A DNA stretch of 64,000 nucleotides, taken from assembly GCA_947428835.1 (NCBI GenBank), contig CANENE010000004.1, positions 1-64,000 of the forward strand, read 5' to 3'. The translations under genes were made by a program, and so were the position numbers. Positions 8,819 to 18,075 of this stretch are shown here, piece by piece. This stretch comes from an uncultured bacterium. Its GTDB lineage: Bacteria > Cyanobacteriota > Vampirovibrionia > Gastranaerophilales > Gastranaerophilaceae. The notes below the pieces were generated by a model, which saw nothing but the letters and a program-made list of their open reading frames with translations, was not told where the DNA came from and searched no databases. Numbering within the stretch: the stretch's first letter is position 1; the number at the start of each line of letters is the position of its first letter.

Positions 8819-10384
8819 TTAGTATTCATCTTTTCGAGGTTGATTAATTGGCAGAGTAATTGTAAATTTTGTACCTTTTCCAACTTCGCTTTCAACATTT
8901 ATTGTTCCGTTATGACTTGTAATAATTCTGTATGAGATACTCATTCCAAGACCTGTACCTTTTCCTACGGCTTTTGTTGTGAAGAACGGATCAAATACTT
9001 TTTTAAGATTTTCTTCACTAATTCCTTTTCCGTTGTCTATAAATTCTATTTTGACGTCCCCTCTTGCCCTTGCAATGTTAATTGTGAGTTCGCCGTTATC
9101 TTGCATAGCATCTTGCGCGTTATCTAAAATATTCATAAATACCTGGTTTAATTGTCCGCCATATGCTTCTATTTTAGGAACGCCTTCGTCATAATTTTTA
9201 ATTACATTAATTCTGTTTTTGAATTTGTTATTTAAAATATTTAATGTTGTATCAATTTCTTTTGGAATATCAAGTTCCGTTAAAACATGTTCTTCCATAC
9301 GAGAGAAGTTTTTTAAATCGATGATTATATTTTTTGTTCTTTGGGTGCCTTCAGTGCAAGATTTAATTAAGTCTTTAATGTCGTCTCTTAAGAAATCAAG
9401 ATCAATTTCCTTTTTTAGAGCTTCAATTTTATCTTTAATATCTTGCGGATAATTAATAGAATATTCATCATAAAGATCTATTAATCTCAACATATCATCA
9501 ACGTAATTTTGAAGAATCATGATGTTTCCGTGGATAAAATTAACAGGATTGTTTATTTCATGGGCAATACCTGCAACAAGTTCGCCAAGGGAGCGCATTT
9601 TTTCCGAATGCACCATCATTGCCTGGGTTTCTTGAAGCTGATAATTCGCTTCGGCAAGCTCTTTTGTTCTTTGTTCAACTTTTTGTTCTAAAGATGTATA
9701 AAGCTCGTTTAATTGTTTGCTCATTTCGCTATAAGAATATATCAGGTCATTAATTTCCTGGAAATTGGAATTATCTATCTTGGCATCAAAATTACCGTTT
9801 GAAAATTCTTTTACAACTTTTGATAATTGTTCCAGCGGTTTTGAAATAATACCTGACATAATAACGCTTGCCGCCATGCCAAAGAGTATAAATATTAAAA
9901 GGATATTTGAAATCATTTTATAAAAACTGTTATAGAAAAAGTTTTTATCTGTTTTTCCCGGAATTCCGAAAAATACTGTATATTTATCTACTACTCTGGA
10001 TAATGACTGTACATTTTCACCTTGGCTTCCTATGTTTGTTGCAGCATTATTTTGTGAGCCTAATACAATATCGTTTGTTTGATTATTTTTAACATAGGCA
10101 TAAGCAAGCAGATTATCATCTCTTAAAATATTTATAATGTTATTTGTAGATGTGAAATCTTGTTTTTTGGTGTCTGAAATTAGAGACTGGACAAGAATTG
10201 TTGATAAAGAATATCTTAATTTATAGATTTCTGATTCGTATTCACCTGCCAAGTTTTTTGTATTAAACAATGCATATATTGCAAAAAGAGTTGTAGTGAT
10301 GATAATAATTATACTCATTACTACTGCAAAATATATACTTAATCTAAGAGGCTTTGCCTTAAAATCAAAGTTATTCTTTTTCAT
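8819..10384 (-). CDS. Membrane sensor histidine kinase with HAMP domain
   Basis: 521 residues. One transmembrane helix lies at about 14-40, an external sensor region to about 150, a second helix to about 180, then a HAMP linker ([14 protein letters not shown]) and a coiled coil. The kinase core has the H-box AHEINNP with His275, N-box [11 protein letters not shown]1 DNGKGI and G2 GKGTGLGMS. The external ligand is unknown. It sits between the PilZ gene and the HD-GYP regulator, so signal input probably controls c-di-GMP breakdown. Confidence 0.93.
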   Translation of the reverse strand: MKKNNFDFKAKPLRLSIYFAVVMSIIIIITTTLFAIYALFNTKNLAGEYESEIYKLRYSLSTILVQSLISDTKKQDFTSTNNIINILRDDNLLAYAYVKNNQTNDIVLGSQNNAATNIGSQGENVQSLSRVVDKYTVFFGIPGKTDKNFFYNSFYKMISNILLIFILFGMAASVIMSGIISKPLEQLSKVVKEFSNGNFDAKIDNSNFQEINDLIYSYSEMSKQLNELYTSLEQKVEQRTKELAEANYQLQETQAMMVHSEKMRSLGELVAGIAHEINNPVNFIHGNIMILQNYVDDMLRLIDLYDEYSINYPQDIKDKIEALKKEIDLDFLRDDIKDLIKSCTEGTQRTKNIIIDLKNFSRMEEHVLTELDIPKEIDTTLNILNNKFKNRINVIKNYDEGVPKIEAYGGQLNQVFMNILDNAQDAMQDNGELTINIARARGDVKIEFIDNGKGISEENLKKVFDPFFTTKAVGKGTGLGMSISYRIITSHNGTINVESEVGKGTKFTITLPINQPRKDEY

Positions 10385-10409
10385 TTGCGCTATCCATCTT
10401 TTCTATTTT

Positions 10410-11033
10410 TTAATCGTGCTCTTTATTTTGTTCTTCCATCTTAATTTTGAATGCATACTGTACAAGTACTATTCTATCCGCATTTTCAAGATTAACAAAC
10501 CTGCCTGAAATTATGTAACCCAGCTTGTTCCTATATTGTGTTTGCGTAACTCTTATAGGCTGAAGTTCGCAATTTATTTGCATGTTATTGGATAAATTAA
10601 TAGTCAGCGCATAATGTTTATCTGTTTCAAGAGGGCTTTTTGAAATCAGCTTGATACCACCTGCCGAGATATCTTCGACATACATAACGAAATCATCAGA
10701 TTGGTCTTTGAAAACAACTTTTCCGCTTCCAATTCCTACACGAGAGTACTCTCTTCGCTGAATAATACTGAAATCAGGTGTAATTGCAAGATTTAAAATC
10801 TTACCTTCTCTTTTTAGGATTTTAGTTTCAAAATATATAAGCCCAAGATCATTGACTCCGAAAATTTCTACATTAGAATCTACCTTGTAGTCGTTTATAT
10901 CTGCAGCCTCCGGTAAAATAAGCTCAATTTGGACATAATCCTCTGCGATTTCAAGTAACTTAAAAACCCCTGAACTTCTAAAATCATTAGGTATTATCTT
11001 GAAATCTTTAGCTGATTTAATTAGCTCTCTCAT
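10410..11033 (-). CDS. PilZ-domain c-di-GMP binding protein
   Basis: 207 residues. The C-terminal half contains the PilZ signature RREYSR followed about 30 residues later by DISAGGIKL, the two c-di-GMP binding elements. The N-terminal half resembles the YcgR-N-type beta-barrel found before PilZ in flagellar and other receptors. AAGGA lies 6 nt before the ATG. It is located 50 bp after accA and 26 bp before the sensor kinase on the same strand; this placement suggests it reads the signal set by the HD-GYP enzyme. Confidence 0.85.
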   Translation of the reverse strand: MRELIKSAKDFKIIPNDFRSSGVFKLLEIAEDYVQIELILPEAADINDYKVDSNVEIFGVNDLGLIYFETKILKREGKILNLAITPDFSIIQRREYSRVGIGSGKVVFKDQSDDFVMYVEDISAGGIKLISKSPLETDKHYALTINLSNNMQINCELQPIRVTQTQYRNKLGYIISGRFVNLENADRIVLVQYAFKIKMEEQNKEHD

Positions 11034-11082
11034 TTTTTATCCTTGTTATTTTATTATTACATTTATTATTATATGGCATATT

Positions 11083-12057
11083 TTATTTCTGTTCAAGAAA
11101 AACACCCATATTTCTGAATTTTGAATATCTGCCGTTGCGAATTTCATCGCTTGTCATATTGTCAAATTCTTTTAAAGAGCGAATAAGAGCTTCTTTAAGG
11201 TTGTCTGCCATCTCGCTTGCGTTATAGTGAGCCCCGCCTGTTGGTTCTTTAATTACTTCATCTACAATATTAAATTTTAAAAGATCATCACCTGTGATTT
11301 TAAGTGCATCTGTTGCAATGCGTGCCATTGATGCATCTTTCCACAGAATTGAAGCACAGCCTTCAGGAGAAATTACAGTGTAGTATGCATGTTCAAGTAT
11401 CATAACTTTATTTGAAACAGCCAGTCCAAGAGCACCTCCCGAGCAGCCTTCTCCTGTGATAACGGCGATTGTCGGGACATTTAATTTTGCCATTTCTTTT
11501 AAATTAAATGCGATAGCTTCACCCTGTCCTGCTTCTTCCGCCATCATTCCAGGGTATGCCCCCATGGTATCAACAAGAGTGATAATTGGAAAATCGAATT
11601 TATTTGCATGTTCAAATAATCGAAGAGCTTTTCTGTATCCTTGGGGTTGTGGCATGCCGAAATTATATTCAAGATTTTCTTTTGTGGACTTGCCCTTCAT
11701 TGTACCAATTAGCATAACTGTTCTATCTGCAATTTTTGCAATACCGCCCATAATTGCTTTATCATCTGTTCCGTGGCGATCTCCGTGAAGTTCTATAAAA
11801 TCATCACACATAAATTGAACATAATCCATAAAATTGGGTCTTTGAGGATGACGGGCAATTTGAAGTTTTTGATATGGCTCTAATTTTTCATATAATTCTT
11901 TTTTGTACACCTTGGTTTGCTGCTCCAATTTCTTAATTTCGTCTTTATAATCTATATTTTCTGTTGCACTTGTCAGTTTTAATTCTTCAATTTTATCCTG
12001 GATGGCATATATTGGTTTTTCAAATTCAAGTATTTGCACTTTTTTATTATCACTCAT
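11083..12057 (-). CDS. accA: Acetyl-CoA carboxylase carboxyltransferase subunit alpha
   Basis: 324 residues from the ATG at 12057; the ATG 9 nt further upstream abuts the AAAGGA site directly and is a poor start. AccA pairs with AccD to move carboxyl from biotin to acetyl-CoA, the first step of fatty-acid synthesis. Family motifs include ARHPQRPNFMDYV, ELHGDRHGTDD, and the crotonase-fold oxyanion-hole segment GEGCSGGALGLAVS. It follows accD by 13 bp. The biotin carrier and carboxylase genes are at 17530-19443. Confidence 0.97.
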   Translation of the reverse strand: MSDNKKVQILEFEKPIYAIQDKIEELKLTSATENIDYKDEIKKLEQQTKVYKKELYEKLEPYQKLQIARHPQRPNFMDYVQFMCDDFIELHGDRHGTDDKAIMGGIAKIADRTVMLIGTMKGKSTKENLEYNFGMPQPQGYRKALRLFEHANKFDFPIITLVDTMGAYPGMMAEEAGQGEAIAFNLKEMAKLNVPTIAVITGEGCSGGALGLAVSNKVMILEHAYYTVISPEGCASILWKDASMARIATDALKITGDDLLKFNIVDEVIKEPTGGAHYNASEMADNLKEALIRSLKEFDNMTSDEIRNGRYSKFRNMGVFLEQK

Positions 12058-12070
12058 TACTTTCATTCCT

Positions 12071-12937
12071 TTATTTTTTGCTATGAAAAGAAATTAATTT
12101 AGATAGTTTTTCTTTCATTTCTTTTCTTTCAACAATGAAGTCTATTTGTCCGCATTTTAAAAGATATTCTGCTGTTTGAAAATCAGCAGGCAGTTTTTGT
12201 CTTATGGTTTGTTCTATTACTCTTCTTCCTGCAAAGCCTATTCTGGCACCTTTTTCCGCAATAATAATATCACCTATTGTTCCAAAAGAAGCTGTAACAC
12301 CGCCAAATGTAGGTTCTGTTAAAACTGTTATGTACAATAATTTTGCTTCATTTAATTTTGCAACAATACAGCTTGTTTTTGCCATTTGCATAAGGCTAAG
12401 CGCGCTTTCTTGCATTCTTGCACCTCCTGATGAGGTAAAGACAATTGATGGAAGCTTATGTTCAAGGGCGTATTCTAAAATACGGGTGATTTTTTCGCCG
12501 ACGACAGAGCCCATTGAGCCTCCCATATACTCAAAATCCATAACGGCAATTGCAACTTCTTGTCCGTCTATTTTGCAGGTTCCCGTAATAACTGCATCAT
12601 CGAGATTTGATTTTTTCTTTGCTGATTCCTGACGAGCTTTGTATGTTTGGGTATCTACGAAATTTAAAGGGTCACAGGGAACAATATTTGAAAACATTTC
12701 TTCAAATGTATTTTCGTCACTTATAAGTTCTATTCTTTTTCTTGCACCTATTCTAAAATGATAATCGCAATTAGGACATACCATAAGGTTGTTTTCAAGG
12801 TCTTTTTTAGGCAATTGACTTGAGCAGTTATAGCAAAGTGTCCAAAGTTTCCCTATGGAATCATCAATATGAACATCATTATCTCTGGCTGCAATTTGTT
12901 GAATTTTTCTTTTATTAAACCAATCGGTTAAAGTCAT
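12071..12937 (-). CDS. accD: Acetyl-CoA carboxylase carboxyltransferase subunit beta
   Basis: 288 residues from the ATG at 12937 (MTLTDWFNKRK), the usual AccD start; a longer in-frame version adds a hydrophobic stretch foreign to the family. A four-cysteine zinc ribbon (CYNC, then CPNC) lies at about 33-55, followed by the carboxyltransferase core with SSGGARMQE and FGGVTASF. GAGGA lies about 12 nt before the start. It is the first gene of the accD-accA-PilZ-kinase-regulator run. Confidence 0.96.
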   Translation of the reverse strand: MTLTDWFNKRKIQQIAARDNDVHIDDSIGKLWTLCYNCSSQLPKKDLENNLMVCPNCDYHFRIGARKRIELISDENTFEEMFSNIVPCDPLNFVDTQTYKARQESAKKKSNLDDAVITGTCKIDGQEVAIAVMDFEYMGGSMGSVVGEKITRILEYALEHKLPSIVFTSSGGARMQESALSLMQMAKTSCIVAKLNEAKLLYITVLTEPTFGGVTASFGTIGDIIIAEKGARIGFAGRRVIEQTIRQKLPADFQTAEYLLKCGQIDFIVERKEMKEKLSKLISFHSKK

Positions 12938-13082
12938 ATAATTAATATCCTCACCAATAAAATAAACAGTTAATAGAATTATATTATAAAAAACCATAAG
13001 TGCAAAATGTAACAAAATGAAACATTGTTAACAGGCAAATTAAATATGTAAATTTTTGTAAAAATGCAATAATGCAAATATC

Positions 13083-13110
13083 AAAAAAAAAAAAACAAAA
13101 ACGGTTTTTG
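13083..13110. promoter_or_regulatory. A12 tract and inverted repeat before the 151-residue gene
   Basis: Twelve consecutive A (13083-13094) run into a 17-bp inverted repeat, ACAAAAAC-G-GTTTTTGT (13094-13110). TATATAAAT follows as a likely -10. The tract length could tune promoter strength, or the repeat could be a regulator site; neither is proven. Confidence 0.4.
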
Positions 13111-13141
13111 TATATATAAATAAGCTTTTTAAGGAGAAAAA

Positions 13142-13597
13142 ATGTCAGATATTAAGGTTGAACAACCAAATACGGTTGAATATACGAATCGTTTCGGAAA
13201 GAAAGTTTCAATGCCGAAAGAATCATTAATAGGTGCCGGAATTGCAGGTGCAATCGGAGCAGTCGGCGGTGCTGTTTTTATGAATTCTTTTACTCCTCCA
13301 AAGCAATTAACTCAGGATGAATATGTTAAACAAGCTGTAGAAAATGCTAAAAATGCTAATGCTCCCCAAAGAGCGCTTGAAATGATAAAGGAAAGAGCAA
13401 TATCCGAATATCCTTCTTATGCAAAGGATGTACAAAACAGTATAGCGGAAGTCAAAAGATTAGTTCCTAAGTTTGCAGGTAAATGCGCATTAGGATTTGC
13501 TGCGGCAGGTTCAATTATAGGCGGTATTGTGCATCTTATTAAATCATCTAAGGCCAAGAATAATGATTCATTAAATTCTGATGGTCAAGAAAAATAA
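13142..13597 (+). CDS. Small glycine-zipper membrane protein
   Basis: 151 residues, unrecognised. A hydrophilic N-terminus is followed by a Gly/Ala-rich membrane segment at about 31-49 (GAGIAGAIGAVGGAVF, glycine-zipper spacing), a charged helical middle, and a second Gly/Ala-rich segment at about 113-132. The C-terminal tail is hydrophilic. The topology would place both ends on the same side. AAGGAG lies 5 nt before the ATG. There is no operon partner; it precedes rsgA by 68 bp, which has its own promoter. Confidence 0.7.
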   Translation: MSDIKVEQPNTVEYTNRFGKKVSMPKESLIGAGIAGAIGAVGGAVFMNSFTPPKQLTQDEYVKQAVENAKNANAPQRALEMIKERAISEYPSYAKDVQNSIAEVKRLVPKFAGKCALGFAAAGSIIGGIVHLIKSSKAKNNDSLNSDGQEK

Positions 13598-13630
13598 TTA
13601 TTAATAAATAATTTTGCGGCATTGTTTTAA

Positions 13631-13659
13631 TTGTCTTTTATCTTTTTTCTTACTATGAT
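13631..13659 (+). promoter_or_regulatory. Promoter of rsgA (leaderless)
   Basis: TTGTCT (13631-13636), 17-bp spacer, TATGAT (13654-13659), then 6 nt to the ATG of rsgA. No Shine-Dalgarno lies between, so the mRNA is probably leaderless. Confidence 0.65.
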
Positions 13660-13665
13660 TATTCT

Positions 13666-14670
13666 ATGCAAGGCATTGTATATAAAATACATTCTGATTT
13701 TTATTATGTTAAAGATTATAAACATAACGAATTTGTCTGCAAATTAAGAGATGTTTTAAAAAAACAAAAAACAGAAATTATAGTCGGTGATATTGTAGAA
13801 CTTAGCGAAGACAACAATTTTATTGTTTCTTATAAAGAAAGAAAAAACTGCATTCTTCGCCCAAAAGCTTCTAATATTGATGTAGCAGTTGTTATGTGCT
13901 CTTTTAAAGAGCCTGATTTGGATTTTGTACAATTAAACCGTTATTTAACTTACTTAAAACACCATAATATTGAATGTGTAATTTGCGTTAATAAAGAAGA
14001 CCTTGAAAAAAGCCCAAATAATATAATCGACAAAATTAACTCGATTTATCGAAAACTCGGATACAAAGTATTTTATATAAGTGCAAAAGATAATGTGAAT
14101 GTTGATGAACTTAAAGATTTCATTAAGCAAAAAACAATAGTCTTATTGGGATTGTCGGGAGTAGGTAAAACTACTTTATTAAATACATTGACTAATACAA
14201 ACCACAGAAAAACAAAAGAAGTTTCCAAAAGAACCCAAAGAGGTACTCACACAACAAGACATAGTGAAATAATAGATTACGATGATTTTAGAATAATAGA
14301 TACTCCCGGTTTTTCGAAACTGAAATTTAATTTTATTTTGCCAAATGAGTTAATTGAGCTTTTTGATGATATTAAAATTTATAAAAACGAATGCAAGTTT
14401 TCGGACTGCCTTCATAATGTTCAAGACAATAGCTTCTGTGGTATAATTAATAATTTGGATAAAATTGATAAAACAAGATATGAAAGCTATCTTTGTTTTT
14501 TGAATGAGGCTTTGGAATACAAAAAAGAAATTTCGAAAAAAAGTATTAAAAAAGAAGATTTTAAAAAGCAGGCAGGAAATATTACCTTGACTAAAATTTC
14601 AAAAAGAAAAAGGCTGGCATCTAGAAACACTATAAATCAACAAATAAATACGGATAAACAAAAGGAGTAA
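13666..14670 (+). CDS. rsgA: Ribosome small-subunit-dependent GTPase A
   Basis: 334 residues. RsgA (YjeQ) is a late 30S maturation GTPase. There is an N-terminal OB fold, then a circularly permuted GTPase: G4 VNKED comes before G1 GLSGVGKTT, with G3 DTPGF last. A C-terminal zinc site follows (Cys-x4-Cys-x-His-x6-Cys in KFSDCLHNVQDNSFCG). The basic tail (KISKRKRLASR) is also typical. The promoter -10 is 6 nt from the ATG. The ispA-like gene follows 3 bp after the stop. Confidence 0.95.
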   Translation: MQGIVYKIHSDFYYVKDYKHNEFVCKLRDVLKKQKTEIIVGDIVELSEDNNFIVSYKERKNCILRPKASNIDVAVVMCSFKEPDLDFVQLNRYLTYLKHHNIECVICVNKEDLEKSPNNIIDKINSIYRKLGYKVFYISAKDNVNVDELKDFIKQKTIVLLGLSGVGKTTLLNTLTNTNHRKTKEVSKRTQRGTHTTRHSEIIDYDDFRIIDTPGFSKLKFNFILPNELIELFDDIKIYKNECKFSDCLHNVQDNSFCGIINNLDKIDKTRYESYLCFLNEALEYKKEISKKSIKKEDFKKQAGNITLTKISKRKRLASRNTINQQINTDKQKE

Positions 14671-14673
14671 TAA

Positions 14674-15561
14674 GTGCTAAATACATATAAAACCGAAATC
14701 CAAAACGAGCTTGAAAAATATTTTAGCGGGTATTCAAAAGGTGCTTCTTATGAAAAGATAATCTGGCATGCTATGAAATACACTCCATTGTTAGACGGAA
14801 AAAGATTAAGGGCTGCTATGGCGCTTGAAATCGGGCAGATATTGCAAGCTAAAAAGGAAGAATTGATGCCATTAGCCTGTGCTATTGAAATTATGCATGC
14901 CTATAGCTTAATTCACGATGACCTTCCTTGTATGGATGATGATGATATGAGGCGCTTTAAACCTTCTAACCATAAGGTCTTTGGTGAAGCTATCGCACTT
15001 TTAGCAGGTGACGCTTTGATATCCTTTGGTGCTCAAATTATTATTGATAAAACTCCGCACACCATTAAAAAAGAAACTATTTTGGATGTTGTGCGCGATT
15101 ATCTTATATGTGCAGGTGTAAAAGGCATTATAGCGGGACAAGTTGCAGATATTGAAGCAGAGAAAAAAGATAATATTGATATAGAAAATTTAAGATTTAT
15201 TCATAAATATAAAACCGCTAAATTATTTGAATTTTCGCTTGTTTCTGCCTGTAAAATAGCTAATGCTGATGATTTTGTTATCAAAAAAATTGAAAAATAT
15301 GCGGATAATTTTGGACTTTTGTTTCAAATCTATGATGACATTATAGACTGTAAATTGAGTTCCGATGAGCTTGGAAAAACGGCAGGAAAGGATGAAAAAA
15401 CAAATAAATTGACTTATGTTAAAGCATATGGACCGGATGAGGCTAAAAATATTTTCTATAGCCTTATAAATGAAAATTGTGCTATACTTAATTCACTGAA
15501 TTTAAAAAGCAGTCTTTTTGATGAAATAAATAATTCTTTGATAGAAAAAGTAGAAAGATAA
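14674..15561 (+). CDS. ispA: Polyprenyl (farnesyl/geranylgeranyl) diphosphate synthase
   Basis: 295 residues, GTG start with AAGGAG 6 nt upstream. It condenses isopentenyl diphosphate with allylic diphosphates. The first Asp-rich motif DDLPCMDDDD starts at residue 82, and the second is YDDIIDC. The N-terminal GKRLRA matches the isopentenyl-diphosphate site. Chain length cannot be fixed by eye; the family includes farnesyl and geranylgeranyl synthases. It lies 3 bp after rsgA and 7 bp before the DUF212 gene, forming an operon. Confidence 0.9.
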   Translation: MLNTYKTEIQNELEKYFSGYSKGASYEKIIWHAMKYTPLLDGKRLRAAMALEIGQILQAKKEELMPLACAIEIMHAYSLIHDDLPCMDDDDMRRFKPSNHKVFGEAIALLAGDALISFGAQIIIDKTPHTIKKETILDVVRDYLICAGVKGIIAGQVADIEAEKKDNIDIENLRFIHKYKTAKLFEFSLVSACKIANADDFVIKKIEKYADNFGLLFQIYDDIIDCKLSSDELGKTAGKDEKTNKLTYVKAYGPDEAKNIFYSLINENCAILNSLNLKSSLFDEINNSLIEKVER

Positions 15562-15568
15562 TTGACAA

Positions 15569-16039
15569 ATGGGTGATATAGTTTTTTTTAATACCGGTTA
15601 TGAAGCGTTATTCAGCGGTTTGATTGCTGCATTTCTTGCCCAGTTTATCAAAGTTATCGCTTATATTTGTACTCATAAAAAAATAAATTTTAAAATCTTC
15701 ACAACAACGGGCGGAATGCCATCTTCGCATACTGCAGGCGTTATTGCGCTATCTACATCGGTTGCAATAATAGACGGGCTTTCTTCTTTGACTTTTGCAG
15801 TGTGTCTTGGCTTTTCTCTTGTTGTGATGCAAGATGCTGCAGGGGTTCGTCGTGCTGCAGGAAAAACGGCCGCAACTTTGAACCGCCTTGTGGATGAATT
15901 TGTTCAAAAAAACCAGGAAGTAAAACCTTATGCAGCTTTAAAAGAGCTTTTAGGGCATACTCCTTTGGAAGTTTTTTGCGGCATGCTCTTAGGAATTTTG
16001 GTGCCTTTTATAGTGCATAGTTTTCAAGGTATATTTTAG
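15569..16039 (+). CDS. Divergent PAP2 family (DUF212) membrane protein
   Basis: 156 residues with several membrane segments. The motifs GGMPSSHTAGV and QDAAGVRRAAGKTA are diagnostic of the divergent PAP2 / DUF212 family related to acid phosphatase and haloperoxidase folds, common in cyanobacteria and Firmicutes. A role on a lipid diphosphate is inferred and fits its place right after a polyprenyl diphosphate synthase. Its stop is 2 bp from that of the convergent small gene. Confidence 0.88.
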   Translation: MGDIVFFNTGYEALFSGLIAAFLAQFIKVIAYICTHKKINFKIFTTTGGMPSSHTAGVIALSTSVAIIDGLSSLTFAVCLGFSLVVMQDAAGVRRAAGKTAATLNRLVDEFVQKNQEVKPYAALKELLGHTPLEVFCGMLLGILVPFIVHSFQGIF

Positions 16040-16041
16040 TT

Positions 16042-16215
16042 TTATACAGGACGTCTTAGCATTTGAGTTACTGAAATATCCTTTTTAAGGCGCATTTTTG
16101 CTCTTGTTTTGGATTGTTCATAGGTTAAATCTTCTATTTCGCTTTGAAATTTGCAAAGTCCTATGGCGCATCCGTCATCATTTGAAATGTTAAAAAGTTT
16201 TTTTAATATATTCAT
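16042..16215 (-). CDS. Small unknown protein, 57 residues
   Basis: Start at ATG 16215 (MNILKKLFNI) with GGAG 9 nt upstream; an upstream TTG in frame is less likely. It is charged and soluble in appearance, with a Cys pair (GCAIGLC) and a basic helix (KTRAKMRLKKD). No family is recognised and no operon partner exists. It is convergent with the DUF212 gene. Confidence 0.5.
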   Translation of the reverse strand: MNILKKLFNISNDDGCAIGLCKFQSEIEDLTYEQSKTRAKMRLKKDISVTQMLRRPV

Positions 16216-16285
16216 ATTTTTTATCTCCAAAATTAACTTAATGATTATTTTTGATAAGTAAATTATAAAATTTTATATTTAATTT

Positions 16286-16314
16286 TTGCTCATTATTTTT
16301 ATTATGGTTAAATT
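16286..16314 (+). promoter_or_regulatory. Promoter of the HEAT-like/efp/acc operon (leaderless)
   Basis: TTGCTC (16286-16291), 17-bp spacer, TAAATT (16309-16314), then 6 nt to the ATG at 16321. No Shine-Dalgarno lies between them. Confidence 0.6.
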
Positions 16315-16320
16315 AGTATT

Positions 16321-16938
16321 ATGGATAATGTTTTTGAAATAATTAATACAGATAGTTTTGCTGATTTTAATCATGCACACGAATTTATAAATCAGCTTAC
16401 AAATCATTCAACTCCAACCAGAGAAGCTGTTGCATTAAAACTAGAAGATATTATAAAAGACAATATTAACTATTTTTTGGATGATTTTTCAATTCAAAAA
16501 ATTAATGATGCAATAATTGACATTAATCCTAATGTTTCAAGGGCAATTTGTTCTATACTTTCTAAGAATAAAGAATTTCACACCCCGCTTGAAGACAAGA
16601 TTATATTAAAAATAGAAAGCATTCTTGAAGATTTGCTTAATTCAGGGGAAAATGCGCATTTGCAAAATAATAAAAGTCATGCAAAAAATAAAAAAATGTT
16701 TGCACTTTATTGGTTATTAGAAGCACTTTCTATTTGCCAAAGCCCAAAAAATACACAAAAAATTCTTAAAATATTAAATGTAACAATTAATTTTTGTGAT
16801 TATACAATACGCGAAAAAACTGCGAAAATACTTTCTTTGATGGACAATCCGCCTGATGAATTATTACAAAAAGCAAACATAGACCAAAATTTTTATGTAA
16901 AAATGCAAGTTTATGATAGAATGAGAAAAAGTAAATAG
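16321..16938 (+). CDS. Helical (HEAT-like) protein upstream of efp
   Basis: 205 residues, all-helical in appearance, with repeated helix pairs (for example the segments around EAVALKLEDIIKDN and YTIREKTAKILSLMDN) that resemble degenerate HEAT repeats. No signal or membrane segment. It is first in an operon with efp, accB, accC and cca, 18 bp before efp. Function is unknown; HEAT-like proteins often act as binding scaffolds. The leaderless promoter reads from this gene. Confidence 0.65.
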   Translation: MDNVFEIINTDSFADFNHAHEFINQLTNHSTPTREAVALKLEDIIKDNINYFLDDFSIQKINDAIIDINPNVSRAICSILSKNKEFHTPLEDKIILKIESILEDLLNSGENAHLQNNKSHAKNKKMFALYWLLEALSICQSPKNTQKILKILNVTINFCDYTIREKTAKILSLMDNPPDELLQKANIDQNFYVKMQVYDRMRKSK

Positions 16939-16956
16939 ATTAAACAGGATTATTTT

Positions 16957-17514
16957 ATGATTTCAGTAAATGATTTAAAAACAGGTTTAACCTTAGACAT
17001 CGATAACAACTTATGGTCAGTTGTTGAATTTTTACATGTAAAACCGGGTAAGGGTGCAGCATTTGTAAGAACAAAGCTTAAAAACGTTGAAACAGGACAA
17101 GTTGTTGAAAAAACATTTAGGGCAGGCGAAAAAGTCGGAAAAGCAATGCTCGATAGACGCGAAATGCAATATTTATATAAAGAAGGCAATGACCTTGTTA
17201 TGATGGATCTTGAATCTTATGAACAGATGCCAATTCCGGCGGATAGAGTAGGTGATGGAATTAAATATTTGAAAGAAAATATGACTGTTCAAATTTTAAT
17301 GCATGAATCTAAAATTATAGGCATAGACTTGCCTAATTTTGTTGAATTAGAAGTAATTGATACACCTCCTGCTGAAAAAGGAAATACTGCACAAGGCGGC
17401 TCTAAACCTGCAACATTGGATGGCGGTGCTGTTGTGAATGTCCCATTTTTTGTTCAGGTGGGTGATGTTTTAAGAATAGACACACGTACAAACGAATATT
17501 TAGACAGAGTATAA
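16957..17514 (+). CDS. efp: Elongation factor P
   Basis: 185 residues, the standard length. EF-P enters the ribosomal E site to relieve stalling at polyproline. Three beta-barrel domains are expected. The modification loop reads KPGKGAAF with Lys32 at the tip, and the C-terminal RIDTRTNEYLDRV is typical. No epmA/epmB or ymfI-type modification genes lie nearby. AGGA lies 7 nt before the ATG. The efp-accB-accC order is a common bacterial arrangement. Confidence 0.97.
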   Translation: MISVNDLKTGLTLDIDNNLWSVVEFLHVKPGKGAAFVRTKLKNVETGQVVEKTFRAGEKVGKAMLDRREMQYLYKEGNDLVMMDLESYEQMPIPADRVGDGIKYLKENMTVQILMHESKIIGIDLPNFVELEVIDTPPAEKGNTAQGGSKPATLDGGAVVNVPFFVQVGDVLRIDTRTNEYLDRV

Positions 17515-17529
17515 GGATATTGAAATCAA

Positions 17530-17997
17530 ATGAAATATGAAATAGAATATATTGAAAAAATTGCCAAAATCATTAAAGATAATAATTTAACAGAAATTGT
17601 TCTCGAAGATGGAGAACAAGCAATATCAGTTAGAAAAGAAGCAGCAAATAATATTGTAGCGCAACCTGTTGCTGCAGCTCCTATTAATGTTGCTACTGCA
17701 CAACCTTCCGCAGTTGCTTCTGCAATTCAGGCAAAACCTGCTCAGGAAGCTGCAGGTGCTAAAGGCAGCGCAATAACATCTCCTATGGTTGGTGCATTTT
17801 ATGCAGCTCCGGCACCAGGTGCTAAACCTTTTGTTAAGGTTGGTGACACAATAAGCGCAGGACAAGTTGTCTGCATAGTTGAAGCAATGAAACTTATGAA
17901 CGAAATTGAATCTGAAGTTTCAGGCAAAATTGTTGAAATATGTGTAGAAGATGGTCAAAGCGTTGAATATGGCCAAGTTCTAATGCGCGTAGAGTAG
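17530..17997 (+). CDS. accB: Biotin carboxyl carrier protein of acetyl-CoA carboxylase
   Basis: 155 residues. The N-terminal helical region is followed by an Ala/Pro/Gln linker (about 45-80) and a C-terminal biotinyl domain with [10 protein letters not shown]; Lys121 is the predicted biotinylation site. It carries carboxyl from AccC to the AccAD transferase encoded at 11083-12937. It follows efp by 15 bp and precedes accC by 78 bp. Confidence 0.96.
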   Translation: MKYEIEYIEKIAKIIKDNNLTEIVLEDGEQAISVRKEAANNIVAQPVAAAPINVATAQPSAVASAIQAKPAQEAAGAKGSAITSPMVGAFYAAPAPGAKPFVKVGDTISAGQVVCIVEAMKLMNEIESEVSGKIVEICVEDGQSVEYGQVLMRVE

Positions 17998-18075
17998 TTA
18001 ATGGTTTGGATAAAATAAAAAGAAAGTAAAGAAAGTAAAAAGTGCCAAAGACTTGGGGCACAAGGTTATAAAGTT

